A model generated the notes under the pieces. It saw only the letters and a program-made list of their open reading frames with translations. It was not told the origin of the DNA and did not search any database. A program made the translations under genes and the position numbers. From Methylobacterium sp. WSM2598 (GTDB lineage: Bacteria; Pseudomonadota; Alphaproteobacteria; Rhizobiales; Beijerinckiaceae), in NCBI RefSeq assembly GCF_000379105.1, contig NZ_KB900609.1, forward strand, positions 7,240,939-7,304,938: 64,000 bases of DNA, read 5' to 3'. Below, piece after piece: positions 43,750 to 51,632 of the stretch (within the stretch, counting starts at the first letter, position 1; every line of letters begins with the position of its first letter).

Positions 43750-43777
43750 ACTCTAAGAGAAAAATGGGCGGCGTCAA
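43750..43777 (-). promoter_or_regulatory. Candidate promoter of xoxF
   Basis: On the minus strand TTGACG (43772-43777) and TAGAGT (43750-43755) are 16 bp apart in the 452-bp gap upstream of xoxF, giving a leader of about 210 bp. Further upstream is TGACTTAAGTACG (43821-43833), which also occurs just after xoxF (41701-41713). No gene is visible in 43531-43982. Confidence 0.35.
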
Positions 43778-43982
43778 CAACGATCGGCGCCCGGCGGGGC
43801 GCGTTTCGGCGCCCAATCAGGTGACTTAAGTACGATTTCCCCTGTGCGCTGCATTGCACAACGGCGCTACCGCAGCGCAGCATCAACTACTTGTGTAGGG
43901 CAGGAGCGGCCTCGCGGGGCTGCGGCGCGATGGATGAGCCGGCTCACCTGTCAGTCGACCGGCCGCTTGTGGATAATGACGA

Positions 43983-44948
43983 TCAGTCCCATTCGAGTTC
44001 CTGGTAGGCGGTGGTGGCATTACGGGCGTTGAAATCACGAAAGAGTGACCACTCCGACGCCTCGCCGGCGGCGGCGGTGCCGGCCTCCCCGATCGGGCGG
44101 CCGTCCCGGACCATGGCCCGCACCTCGGTCTCGAGGGTGGTCAGGTAGCGCTCGATCGGCCCGGACGCGGCCGGCCAGGACACCGAGGCCGGGCCGTGGC
44201 CGGGCACCACGCGGGCGGCGGGCTCGGCCCGCAGGCGCCGCAGCACCGCGATCCATCCCTCCAGCCGCCCGTCCAGGGCCGGCACGTGGCCGACGAACAG
44301 GAGGTCGCCGAGGAACCACGTGTCGGTCGCGAGGTCGCGCACGGTGAGGTCGCTGTTGGTGTGGGCGGTGGGCCAGGCATCGAGGCGCAGCACCCGCCCG
44401 CCGAGGTCGAGCTCGCGGCGCTCCTCCACCAGGAGGGTCGGGGGCACGATGCGGGTGCCCGCGAAGCCCGGGCCGACGAGGTCGGCGTTGGATTGCAGGT
44501 AGCTCCCGGCCCGGGCGGCGAGCGCCTCGGGCAGGTTGCGGTGTCCGACGAAGGTGGCGCCCTCGCCCGCGAAGGCGGCGTTGCCCAGCACGTGGTCCGG
44601 GTGGACGTGGGTGTTGATCACGTAGCGGATCGGCAGCGCCGTCCGGGCCCGCACGGCGGCGAGGAGCCGGCGGCCGGCGAGCAGGCTGCCGCCGGTGTCG
44701 ATCACCGCCACCGCGTCGCGCCCGACCACGAAGCCGACATTGGCGATCGCCCCTTCATTGTCGCGGGAGGCGAGCGCGTAGGGCGCGGCGTAGACGAGGA
44801 TCCCCGGCGCCACCTCCCGCATCGGCAGCGGCGCGGCCCCGGCGGGGCCGGGCGGGGCCGGCGCCTCGGCGCGCGCGGCGGGGGGCGTCGGCAGGGCGGC
44901 GGTCGCCGAGAGGGTGGCGGCGAGGAGCCAGCGCGGGATCGCGCGCAT
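43983..44948 (-). CDS. Quinoprotein relay system zinc metallohydrolase (SoxH-like)
   Basis: A 321-residue exported metallo-beta-lactamase-fold protein. Signal peptide ends near ARAEA; the metal motif is INTHVHPDHVLGN, with further ligands in WPTAHTNSD and VVPGHGPAS. SoxH-like hydrolases of this kind occur with PQQ dehydrogenases and a SoxYZ-like carrier (here at 34655-35464). It follows the ABC ATPase gene by 16 bp and precedes xoxF by 452 bp, so it probably belongs to the ABC operon. Confidence 0.87.
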   Translation of the reverse strand: MRAIPRWLLAATLSATAALPTPPAARAEAPAPPGPAGAAPLPMREVAPGILVYAAPYALASRDNEGAIANVGFVVGRDAVAVIDTGGSLLAGRRLLAAVRARTALPIRYVINTHVHPDHVLGNAAFAGEGATFVGHRNLPEALAARAGSYLQSNADLVGPGFAGTRIVPPTLLVEERRELDLGGRVLRLDAWPTAHTNSDLTVRDLATDTWFLGDLLFVGHVPALDGRLEGWIAVLRRLRAEPAARVVPGHGPASVSWPAASGPIERYLTTLETEVRAMVRDGRPIGEAGTAAAGEASEWSLFRDFNARNATTAYQELEWD

Positions 44949-44964
44949 CGAGAATCCTCCGGGA

Positions 44965-45735
44965 TCAGGCCGCCACCGCCTCCGGGTAGCGGGCCGCGAG
45001 GTCGCGGCGGGTCGCCTCCTGCCAGGCGCGGCCGCGCTCCGCCCGCGGCGTGGTCAGGGGAATCGTCGCGGCGAGCCGCGCCGGCCGGGGCGTGAGCAGG
45101 AGGAGCCGGTCGGCCACCTCCAGCGCCTCGGGCACGTTGTGGGTCACCATCAGCACGGCGGCGCGGCGGCGCCGCGCGGCGCCGAACACGGCCGCGCGCA
45201 GGGCGGCGGCGGCCGCGTCGTCGAGGGACACGAAGGGCTCGTCGAGGACGAGGAGGCGCGGCTCCAGGGCCAGCGCCCGCGCGAGGGCGACGCGCCGCGC
45301 CATGCCGAGGGAGAGCTCGCCCGGGAACCGGTCCCGCCACGGCGTCAGGCCGAGCTCCTCGAACAGCCCGTCGAGCGGGCGCCCCCGCTCCGCCCGCGGC
45401 AGGGCGAGGCGGACATTCTGCTCGACGCTGCGCCAGGGCAGCAGCCGCGGCTCCTGGAACACGATGCCGATGCGCAGGGTGGCGGGATCGGGGCTGACGC
45501 GTCCCTCGAAATCCCGGTCGAGGCCGAGCAGGATGCGCAGCGTGGTGGTCTTGCCCGCGCCCGAGGGGCCGATCAGGCAGAGCGTCTCGCCGGGCTCGAC
45601 CGCGAAGGCGAGGTCGCGCACCGCCTCGACGCGCTCGCCGCGGGCCGCGTAGGTCTTGCGGCGGATCGCGACGGAGAGGGCCGGGTCAGCGCCAGCGGCG
45701 GACATGGGCTCAGCGCCAGCGGCGGACATGGGCAT
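44965..45735 (-). CDS. ABC transporter ATP-binding protein (NitT/TauT type)
   Basis: Up to 256 residues; Walker A GPSGAGKTTTL, Q-loop FQEPRLLPWRS, signature LSLGMARRVALARAL (a variant of LSGGQ), Walker B LLVLDEPFVSLD, H-loop VTHN. It energises import by the permease just upstream. The start is ambiguous: a 24-bp duplication gives ATG at 45735, 45729 and 45705, the first two inside the permease gene. Partner genes are the permease (45710-46444) and binding protein (46506-47480). The substrate is unknown. Confidence 0.9.
   Translation of the reverse strand: MPMSAAGAEPMSAAGADPALSVAIRRKTYAARGERVEAVRDLAFAVEPGETLCLIGPSGAGKTTTLRILLGLDRDFEGRVSPDPATLRIGIVFQEPRLLPWRSVEQNVRLALPRAERGRPLDGLFEELGLTPWRDRFPGELSLGMARRVALARALALEPRLLVLDEPFVSLDDAAAAALRAAVFGAARRRRAAVLMVTHNVPEALEVADRLLLLTPRPARLAATIPLTTPRAERGRAWQEATRRDLAARYPEAVAA
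45686..45733. repeat. Tandem 24-bp duplication at the permease/ATPase junction
   Basis: Two perfect copies (45686-45709, 45710-45733) of TCAGCGCCAGCGGCGGACAT plus GGGC. On the minus strand each holds ATG...TGA: the permease stop (45710-45712) and an ATPase start. As 24 is a multiple of three, the ATPase frame is kept (MSAAGAEP then MSAAGADP). Confidence 0.9.
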
Positions 45736-46444
45736 CGAGGGGCTGGAGCAGCAGGAGGTCGACCGCGAGCATGACCGCGCTGAAGACGAGGCTGTAGCCG
45801 ATCAGGGCCGCCACGTCGAAGAGCTGGAAATAGTAGGAGATGGCGTAGCCGACGCCGTTCGGCCGCCCGAGCAGTTCCACCACCAGCACGATCTTCCAGG
45901 CCAGCGAGAGCCCCGAGCGGGCGGCCGCGACCGCGAAGGGTTCGAGCTGCGGCAGCAGCACGTGGCGGATCCAGGTGCGGCGGTCGAAGCGGAAGGCCTG
46001 CGCCATCTCCTGCAGGCCGGGATCGAGGCCCCGCGCCCCCTCGCGCATGATCACGGCGACGTTCGGCATCTTGTTGAGCGCCACCGCCAGGATCGCCGCC
46101 GTCTCGGTGAGGCCGAGCCAGATATAGGCGAGTACGGTGATCACCAGGGCCGGGGTGTTGAGGAGGACGATGAGGGGCGTGTCGAGCAGCCGGTCGGCGG
46201 CCCGGGAGCGCCCGAGCAGGATGCCGAGCACCGCCCCGGTCGTCATGGCGAGGAGGAAGGACGCCGCCACCCGCAGCAGCGTGATGCCGACGTTGCGCGG
46301 CAGGTCGCCGCCCTGCGCCTCGCGCCACACGAAGGCCGTCACCGCCTCCGGCGAGGGCAGCGTGCGCAGGTCGGTGAAGCGGCTCGCCAGGAACCACGCG
46401 ATCAGGAGGAGCAGCGCCGAGGCGAGGCGCGTCGCGAGGGCCAT
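45710..46444 (-). CDS. ABC transporter permease (NitT/TauT type)
   Basis: A 244-residue inner-membrane protein with about six transmembrane helices and the binding-protein-dependent permease motif region EMAQAFRFDRRTWIRHVLLP (EAA loop). LLRVAASFLLAMTTGAVLGI and YYFQLFDVAALIGYSLVFSA are typical of SsuC/TauC relatives. ATG 46444 lies 62 bp after the binding-protein stop. Its stop lies in the duplicated 24-bp junction. Confidence 0.9.
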   Translation of the reverse strand: MALATRLASALLLLIAWFLASRFTDLRTLPSPEAVTAFVWREAQGGDLPRNVGITLLRVAASFLLAMTTGAVLGILLGRSRAADRLLDTPLIVLLNTPALVITVLAYIWLGLTETAAILAVALNKMPNVAVIMREGARGLDPGLQEMAQAFRFDRRTWIRHVLLPQLEPFAVAAARSGLSLAWKIVLVVELLGRPNGVGYAISYYFQLFDVAALIGYSLVFSAVMLAVDLLLLQPLDAHVRRWR

Positions 46445-46505
46445 GCCGCCTCACCCGGCCGCGGGGGGAGCGGCCGCCGCGCCCGGCCGGGGCGCCCGGC
46501 CGGGC

Positions 46506-47480
46506 TCAGCCATGCGGGGCGTCCCAGTAGAGGCCCTCGGGCAGGGTGGTGGCGCTGCCGACCAGGCGCTCGCCGCCGAGCCGCGCCAGCACCGCGTAGA
46601 GGCGCTCGGCATCGGCGCGCTCGGCGGCGACCGGGCGCCGCGGGATGCCGGCCAGGAAGTCGCGCCGCAGCGCCCCGAAGGTCGCCTCGTCCTCCGCCGC
46701 CATCAGCGGGCGGACGCTGGCCCAGGCGGAGTCGTCCGCGGCGAGGGCCTGCTTGGCCTCGCGCGAGGCCCGGGCGAAGGCGGCCAGCGCCGCGGGCTTG
46801 CGCCGGAGCAGCCCCTCGTCGAAGACGTAGCCGAGGAGCGCGATCGGCCCCTCGATCCCGAAGGCGCGGGCGATCTCGTCCGCGCCGATCAGCCGCCGGA
46901 AGCCCCTGGCCTCCAGCCGCGCGCAGAAGGTCCAGTAGAGGAGCGCGGCGTCGAGCTCGCCCGCTTCGAGCTTCTGCATCAGGAGCGGCGGCGCCCCGAA
47001 GGCGGGCCGGGCCGCCCGCTCCAGGTCGATCCCGTCCTTCTCCTGCGCGCGGGCCTTGAGGAGGAGCCAGTTCTTGTCGAGGGCGCCGCCCGCCACGCCG
47101 ATCCGCTTGCCGGCGAGGTCCGCGACCGCGCGGATCGGGCTTCCGGCCGGCACCATCAGGGCGCCCTCGGTGGAGGAATAGGGCAGGAACTTCACCGGCT
47201 TGCCCTCGGCGCGCAGGCGCGCCGCCCAGAGCAGGTCCGACACGATCGTGTCGACCTGGTCGCCCTGGAAGGCGATGCGGGCGGCGTCGTTGCCGGCGAG
47301 TTTCAGGCTCTCGAGGGAGAAGCCCAGGGCGGCGTCGAGCCGGCGCTCCTTGATGACGGCCGCTTCCCAGGAGACGGTGCCGAAGGGCAAAACCCCGACC
47401 CGGAGCGCGCTCTCCTCCGCCGCGCCGAGCGGCAGCGGCCAGAGGGCGGCCGCCGCCAGGAACCCGCGCCGTGAGAGCAT
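46506..47480 (-). CDS. ABC transporter substrate-binding protein (NitT/TauT type)
   Basis: A 324-residue periplasmic binding protein. Twin-arginine-like signal MLSRRGFLAAAALWPLPLGA; then VGVLPFGTVSWEAAVIKERR, NDAARIAFQGDQVDTIVSDL, and LAGKRIGVAGGALDKNWLLL. It starts the operon with permease, ATPase and SoxH-like hydrolase. GGGGAGGAG precedes ATG 47480. Being upstream of xoxF suggests a role in methanol or metal metabolism, but the family mostly binds small organic molecules or anions. Confidence 0.88.
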   Translation of the reverse strand: MLSRRGFLAAAALWPLPLGAAEESALRVGVLPFGTVSWEAAVIKERRLDAALGFSLESLKLAGNDAARIAFQGDQVDTIVSDLLWAARLRAEGKPVKFLPYSSTEGALMVPAGSPIRAVADLAGKRIGVAGGALDKNWLLLKARAQEKDGIDLERAARPAFGAPPLLMQKLEAGELDAALLYWTFCARLEARGFRRLIGADEIARAFGIEGPIALLGYVFDEGLLRRKPAALAAFARASREAKQALAADDSAWASVRPLMAAEDEATFGALRRDFLAGIPRRPVAAERADAERLYAVLARLGGERLVGSATTLPEGLYWDAPHG

Positions 47481-47678
47481 CCCGCTCCTCCCCTCTCCGT
47501 CCGGCCGGCCCGGCCGCCGCGTCGGCGCACTGGTAAGGATGCGGGCCGTCCCCGTCCACCGCGCGCGCTTGCGCCGGGGCGCGGCGCGGTTCACCTTTTC
47601 GCCATCGCCCCGCCGACCTTGGGACGGCGCCGGTCCCCCGGTCACCTGGACTTTCGTCAACCGGATGAGGAGACCCCC

Positions 47679-48056
47679 ATGGCCGTGACCCGCGACACCG
47701 TGCTGGAGGCCGCCGCCGTCACCGAACGCCTCGCCCGCGACCTGCCCGCGTGGCGCTACGAGGACGGCTGGATCAAGCGGACCTACAAGACGCATTCCTG
47801 GAAGGGCACCCTGATGGTGATCAACACGGTCGGCCACCTCGCGGAGGCCGCCTGGCACCATCCGGACCTCACCGCCTCCTACGCCTGGGTCGAGGTGCGG
47901 CTCACCACCCACTCGGCGAAGGGCGTCACCGAGAAGGACCTCGCCCTGGCGCGCAAGATCGAGGAGGTGGTGGGCTGGCAGCCGGGCCTGGAGGGCGGCG
48001 CCCTCGAAGGCACCCCCGCCGACCCGCGCTTCGCCTACGTCAAGCACGAGCGCTGA
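47679..48056 (+). CDS. Pterin-4a-carbinolamine dehydratase family protein
   Basis: A 125-residue PhhB-like protein: WRYEDGWIKRTYKTHSWKGT, the active-site region EAAWHHPDL, and VEVRLTTHSAKGVTEKDLAL. The family dehydrates 4a-hydroxy-tetrahydropterins; in methylotrophs a role in pterin (H4MPT) chemistry is conceivable but unproven. ATG 47679 follows GATGAGGAG. Divergent from the ABC binding protein gene. Confidence 0.92.
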   Translation: MAVTRDTVLEAAAVTERLARDLPAWRYEDGWIKRTYKTHSWKGTLMVINTVGHLAEAAWHHPDLTASYAWVEVRLTTHSAKGVTEKDLALARKIEEVVGWQPGLEGGALEGTPADPRFAYVKHER

Positions 48057-48147
48057 GCCCCGCTCGCCGCCACGGCCGCCGGTTCGGCGGACGAGGCGGG
48101 ATCGGGATCCGCGGCGCGATCCCGCTCCGCCGGCCGGGCGCGGGGCC

Positions 48148-48369
48148 TCAGCCCCCGGCGCGCAGGCGCCGGCACTGCGTCTTCAGGTAGGCGGTCTGGC
48201 CGATGCCCTCCCGCACGTCCGAGCGCGCGATGATCTCCTGCCAGCCGGTGGCGCAGCCCATCTCGTTGGCGACCCGGGTCTTGAAGACGTCGGTGGCGGT
48301 CGCCTCCTCGCAATCCTGCACCGCGACCGCGCTGGCGCAGATCAGCACGACTGCCAGGAAGCCGTTCAT
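48148..48369 (-). CDS. Small secreted protein, unknown
   Basis: A 73-residue product with a signal-peptide-like start (MNGFLAVVLICASAVAVQD) and cysteines in QDCEEAT, GCATGWQE and TQCRRL. The frame is open far upstream but only this part looks like an exported protein. I do not recognise the family. Confidence 0.55.
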   Translation of the reverse strand: MNGFLAVVLICASAVAVQDCEEATATDVFKTRVANEMGCATGWQEIIARSDVREGIGQTAYLKTQCRRLRAGG

Positions 48370-48464
48370 CGCGGGCGCTCCATCGATCCCTCCGAACAGG
48401 ATGGGGCGCCGCGGGACGCCGCCAAGCCTCGCTCCGACCTTGGTCCGGGGTCGCCGCGCCGGCC

Positions 48465-48797
48465 TCAGCCCGGCCGCGCGACCTCCAGGCTGCGCAGCGT
48501 CGCCCCCTTCCAGAGGATCAGGACGCGGTCGTAGGTGGCGTAGGATTCGACCTTCTTGAAGGCGAGCGGGCGCAGCTCCGGCGCCCGCCCGCCCCGCGGG
48601 GGCGCGGCGTCCCTCAGGGTGAGGACGAGCGTCGCCGCGCCGCAATCGGCGGTGCAGACCTGGTCGAGATAGGGCGCGGCGCACCCGCCCTCGACTTCGA
48701 CGAGGCCGGCGATCTTCAGGCAGGGAACCGCACCGTCGCCGCGCCGGCCCAATTCGGTGACGGACCAGTCGCGGGTGCGGGGAAATTCGGTGCTCAT
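48465..48797 (-). CDS. Hypothetical protein
   Basis: A 110-residue cytoplasmic-looking protein (MSTEFPRTRDWSVTELGRRG; VEGGCAAPYLDQVCTADCGA; VESYATYDRVLILWKG). Three cysteines lie within about 17 residues. The ATG at 48797 is the best start; the frame runs on upstream into a REP-like repeat region. No family is recognised. Confidence 0.55.
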   Translation of the reverse strand: MSTEFPRTRDWSVTELGRRGDGAVPCLKIAGLVEVEGGCAAPYLDQVCTADCGAATLVLTLRDAAPPRGGRAPELRPLAFKKVESYATYDRVLILWKGATLRSLEVARPG

Positions 48798-48999
48798 GGG
48801 GCGAAGGCCTGGACCATGCTCGGTCACCCGGCGGATGTGGTGAGCCCGCCGCCGCACCAAGGTGCGCGCGCGCACGCGCCATGAAGAGCTGCGCCGGGCG
48901 CGGCATATCATCCCACTTCCCTCGTCCGTATCGAGGATCGCGCCGCCCACCCGGCCCGATCGACAAGTCGTACGAAATCCGACGGATTGCGTCGCCATC

Positions 49000-49155
49000 T
49001 CCCATTTCGGCAATGCGGATTTCGGCTTCGCTCAAGCGCCGCGCGGGCTTGGCATACCCAATCCGCTCGATCCCTTCGGGATGGCGGATTGGGGCTTCGC
49101 TCAAGCGCCGCGCGGGCTTGGCATCCGCTGTCCGGACGATCACGTCCGGACAGCG
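49000..49155. repeat. REP-like composite hairpin element, locus 2
   Basis: In the 518-bp gap between divergent genes (48798-49315), otherwise without a gene. It holds a partial copy (TTCGGCTTCGCTCAAGCGCC) and a full one: a hairpin CCCAATCCGC...GCGGATTGGG around CCCTTCGGG, spacer GCTTCGCTCAAGCGCCGCGC, and a perfect 13-bp stem CGCTGTCCGGACG-ATCA-CGTCCGGACAGCG (49126-49155). Confidence 0.85.
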
Positions 49156-49315
49156 CATCATGGTGCGCGGGAATGCCGGAAGCGGCCGGCGGGAAATCGA
49201 TTAACCACCGCCCGGCTTTCCACGATGCGGGCGCCTGAGCCTTGCCGCCGACGCTTGTTCTTTACGGCTGGCCGGTATGTCTGCGGGGCGTGGCGGTCTC
49301 GGGAGGAGTCACCGG

Positions 49316-51088
49316 GTGGACATCGATTTCGGCGGCAATCCGGTGGTCGGACAGGTGCACCAGGTCGGCGGCGCGCAGGCCGGGATCCGGCTCGCGCCCG
49401 CCGCGCACCACGCCCAGGCGACCACGGTCGGCAACCTGATCGGCCTGCGCACGCCCGAAGCCCTGGTGATCGGCGTGATGACCTCGGCCGGCGGGGCCGG
49501 GCCCGCGGCGCAGGGCGTCGCGGCGCAGGGCAGCACGGCGCAGGGCATCACGGCGACCATCGACCTGCTCGGCGAGATCGGCCCGGGCGGGCGCGGCGCC
49601 CCGCGCTACCGCCGCGGCGTCACCGCCTATCCGGAGATCGGCGACCCGGTCGTGCTGCTGACCCCGCGGGATCTCGACGTCATCTTCAGCCTGCCGGGCG
49701 AGGAGGCGGTCAGCATCGGCGAGTTGCGGCAGAACAGGGGGATCCCTGCCAACGTCAAGGTCGACGACCTGCTCACCAAGCACTTCGCGGTCCTCGGCTC
49801 GACCGGGGTCGGCAAGTCGAGCGGCGTGTCGGTCCTGGTCGGCGCGATCATCGAGCGCAAGCCCGACCTGCGGATCCTGTTCATCGATCCGCACAACGAG
49901 TACGGATCCTGCTTCGGGCCGCACGCGGACGTGGTGCGGCCGAAGTCCCTCCGGCTGCCGTTCTGGCTGTTCAACTTCGAGGAATTCGTCGACGTCCTGT
50001 TCCGCGGGCGGCCGGGCGTCGAGGAGGAGGTCGGCATCCTGGCGGAGCTGATCCCCCTCGCCAAGGCGATGTACGCGGGCGGGCGGCATGGCGCGGACCG
50101 GTCGCTGCTGAAGCGGGCGGAGGCGCGCGGGGCGGGCTTCAGCGCCGACGCGCCGGTGCCCTACCGCCTCCCCGACCTGATTGCCCTGATCGAGGAGCGC
50201 CGCGGCAAGCTGGAGAACCGGGCGCTGGTGTTCAATTACACGCGGCTGCTCGGCCGCATCGAGGCGGTGCGGGCGGACCCGCGCTACGCCTTCATGTTCG
50301 AGAACGCGACCCTCGGCGGCGACCCGATGGTCGAGGTCATCAGCGACCTGTTCAAGTATCCGGGGAACGGCCGGACCGTGACGGTGCTGCAGCTGGCCGG
50401 CTTCCCGGCCGAGGTGGTCGATTCCCTCGTCTCCGTGGTCTGCCGGATGGCCTTCGAGATCGGGCTGTGGAGCGACGGCACCCTGCCGCTGCTGCTGGTC
50501 TGCGAGGAGGCGCACCGCTACGCGCCGGCCGACCGCAGCATGGGCTTCGGCCCGACCCGCAAGGCGCTGTCGCGGATCGCCAAGGAGGGGCGGAAATACG
50601 GGATCTACCTGGGGATCGTGACGCAGCGGGCGGCGGAGCTCGATTCGACCATCATCTCCCAGTGCAGCACCGTGTTCGCGATGCGGATGACCAACGACCG
50701 CGACCAGGCGATCCTGCGCGCCGCGGTCTCGGACGGCGCCTCCAGCCTCCTGGGCTTCGTCCCGTCGCTCGGCACCCGCGAGGCCCTCGCCTTCGGGGAG
50801 GGCACGCCGCTCCCGACCCGGATCCGCTTCTCCGAATTGCCGCCTCACCGGCTCCCGCGCAGCGAGGCGGCCGGTCCCGCCGCCTTCCGGGCCGCCGCGA
50901 CGGATCGCGGCTACGTGGCCTCGATCGTCGAGCGCTGGCGCGGCCCCGGACCCGCTTTCGCCCTCGCGGATGACGGGCCCCTCGCGGCCTCGCCGATCAC
51001 CTCCCCGCCCCAGGCCGCCCCGCAGGCGCCCACCCCCTACCCGCCGGTGCGGCTCGCGCAGGCGCAGCCGCGTTTCGGGCTGCGCTAG
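49316..51088 (+). CDS. HerA-like ATPase with HAS-barrel N-terminus
   Basis: A 590-residue FtsK/HerA-superfamily ATPase. The N-terminal ~110 residues resemble a HAS-barrel; Walker A is LGSTGVGKSSG (about residue 160), followed by ILFIDPHNEYGS; Walker B is LLLVCEEAHRYAP (about 391); sensor-like IYLGIVTQRAAELDSTIISQ and the arginine-containing RMTNDRDQ follow. GTG 49316 was chosen because GGGAGGAG lies exactly 7 bp upstream; an in-frame ATG at 49277 has no such site. HerA translocases act in DNA-end processing or, with other partners, in phage defence. No NurA or effector gene is adjacent. The C-terminus is Pro/Ala-rich. Confidence 0.88.
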   Translation: MDIDFGGNPVVGQVHQVGGAQAGIRLAPAAHHAQATTVGNLIGLRTPEALVIGVMTSAGGAGPAAQGVAAQGSTAQGITATIDLLGEIGPGGRGAPRYRRGVTAYPEIGDPVVLLTPRDLDVIFSLPGEEAVSIGELRQNRGIPANVKVDDLLTKHFAVLGSTGVGKSSGVSVLVGAIIERKPDLRILFIDPHNEYGSCFGPHADVVRPKSLRLPFWLFNFEEFVDVLFRGRPGVEEEVGILAELIPLAKAMYAGGRHGADRSLLKRAEARGAGFSADAPVPYRLPDLIALIEERRGKLENRALVFNYTRLLGRIEAVRADPRYAFMFENATLGGDPMVEVISDLFKYPGNGRTVTVLQLAGFPAEVVDSLVSVVCRMAFEIGLWSDGTLPLLLVCEEAHRYAPADRSMGFGPTRKALSRIAKEGRKYGIYLGIVTQRAAELDSTIISQCSTVFAMRMTNDRDQAILRAAVSDGASSLLGFVPSLGTREALAFGEGTPLPTRIRFSELPPHRLPRSEAAGPAAFRAAATDRGYVASIVERWRGPGPAFALADDGPLAASPITSPPQAAPQAPTPYPPVRLAQAQPRFGLR

Positions 51089-51632
51089 AGCGGCGCCCGA
51101 TCACGGTGCGATCGGGCGCCGCCCTCGGTCGCGGATTTCGCCGCATCGTCCGCGACGCACCGGCATCCGCTTCGTCGGAGCAGGCTCCGGGCAGGATCGC
51201 GGCGCGCGATTCTGCTCGGCCTCTCGCTCTCGCGCCATTCTCGCCGCCGAAGCGGCCGGCGCTGCGGCGACCGATGCTCGGCGCCGCGGCGGCCGGCCGG
51301 GGCGCGCCTGCCCCTTTAGGCCAGGGCGCGGACCGGGCCGGCGCTGTTGGCTTGCCGTCTGGTTTCTGGTTCACTGTCGACCACCGTGCAACGGAGGCGG
51401 CCGAGCACCATCACATCTGAGCCCGCGCGACCACGTCCGAGTCCGCGGCGCCCGGGCGCCCCCGGATCCGGCGCGCCCGCGCCCCTGCGGACGCGCGGCC
51501 CTCGGATCACCGACATTCCCGCTTCCGCCACGCGGGCGTCGGCCGCCATGATCGCCGGCCGCGACCCCGCCACCCGGTTCCCGCTTCGCCTTCGCGACTG
51601 AAGACCAGCAAGTTCATCCCTGGGAGAGACGC
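51089..51632. other. Gap of 544 bp: hairpin, no gene seen
   Basis: Immediately after the herA-like stop is a perfect 13-bp stem GCGGCGCCCGATC / GATCGGGCGCCGC (51090-51122), the likely terminator. The remainder has short open frames on both strands without recognisable protein features or ribosome-binding sites. The promoter of the next gene should lie near its end; GGGAGAG precedes the start at 51633. Confidence 0.6.

Noticed and set aside
49277..49315. ATG 49277 as start of the HerA-like gene
   Set aside because: It lacks a ribosome-binding site, while GTG 49316 has GGGAGGAG at ideal spacing.
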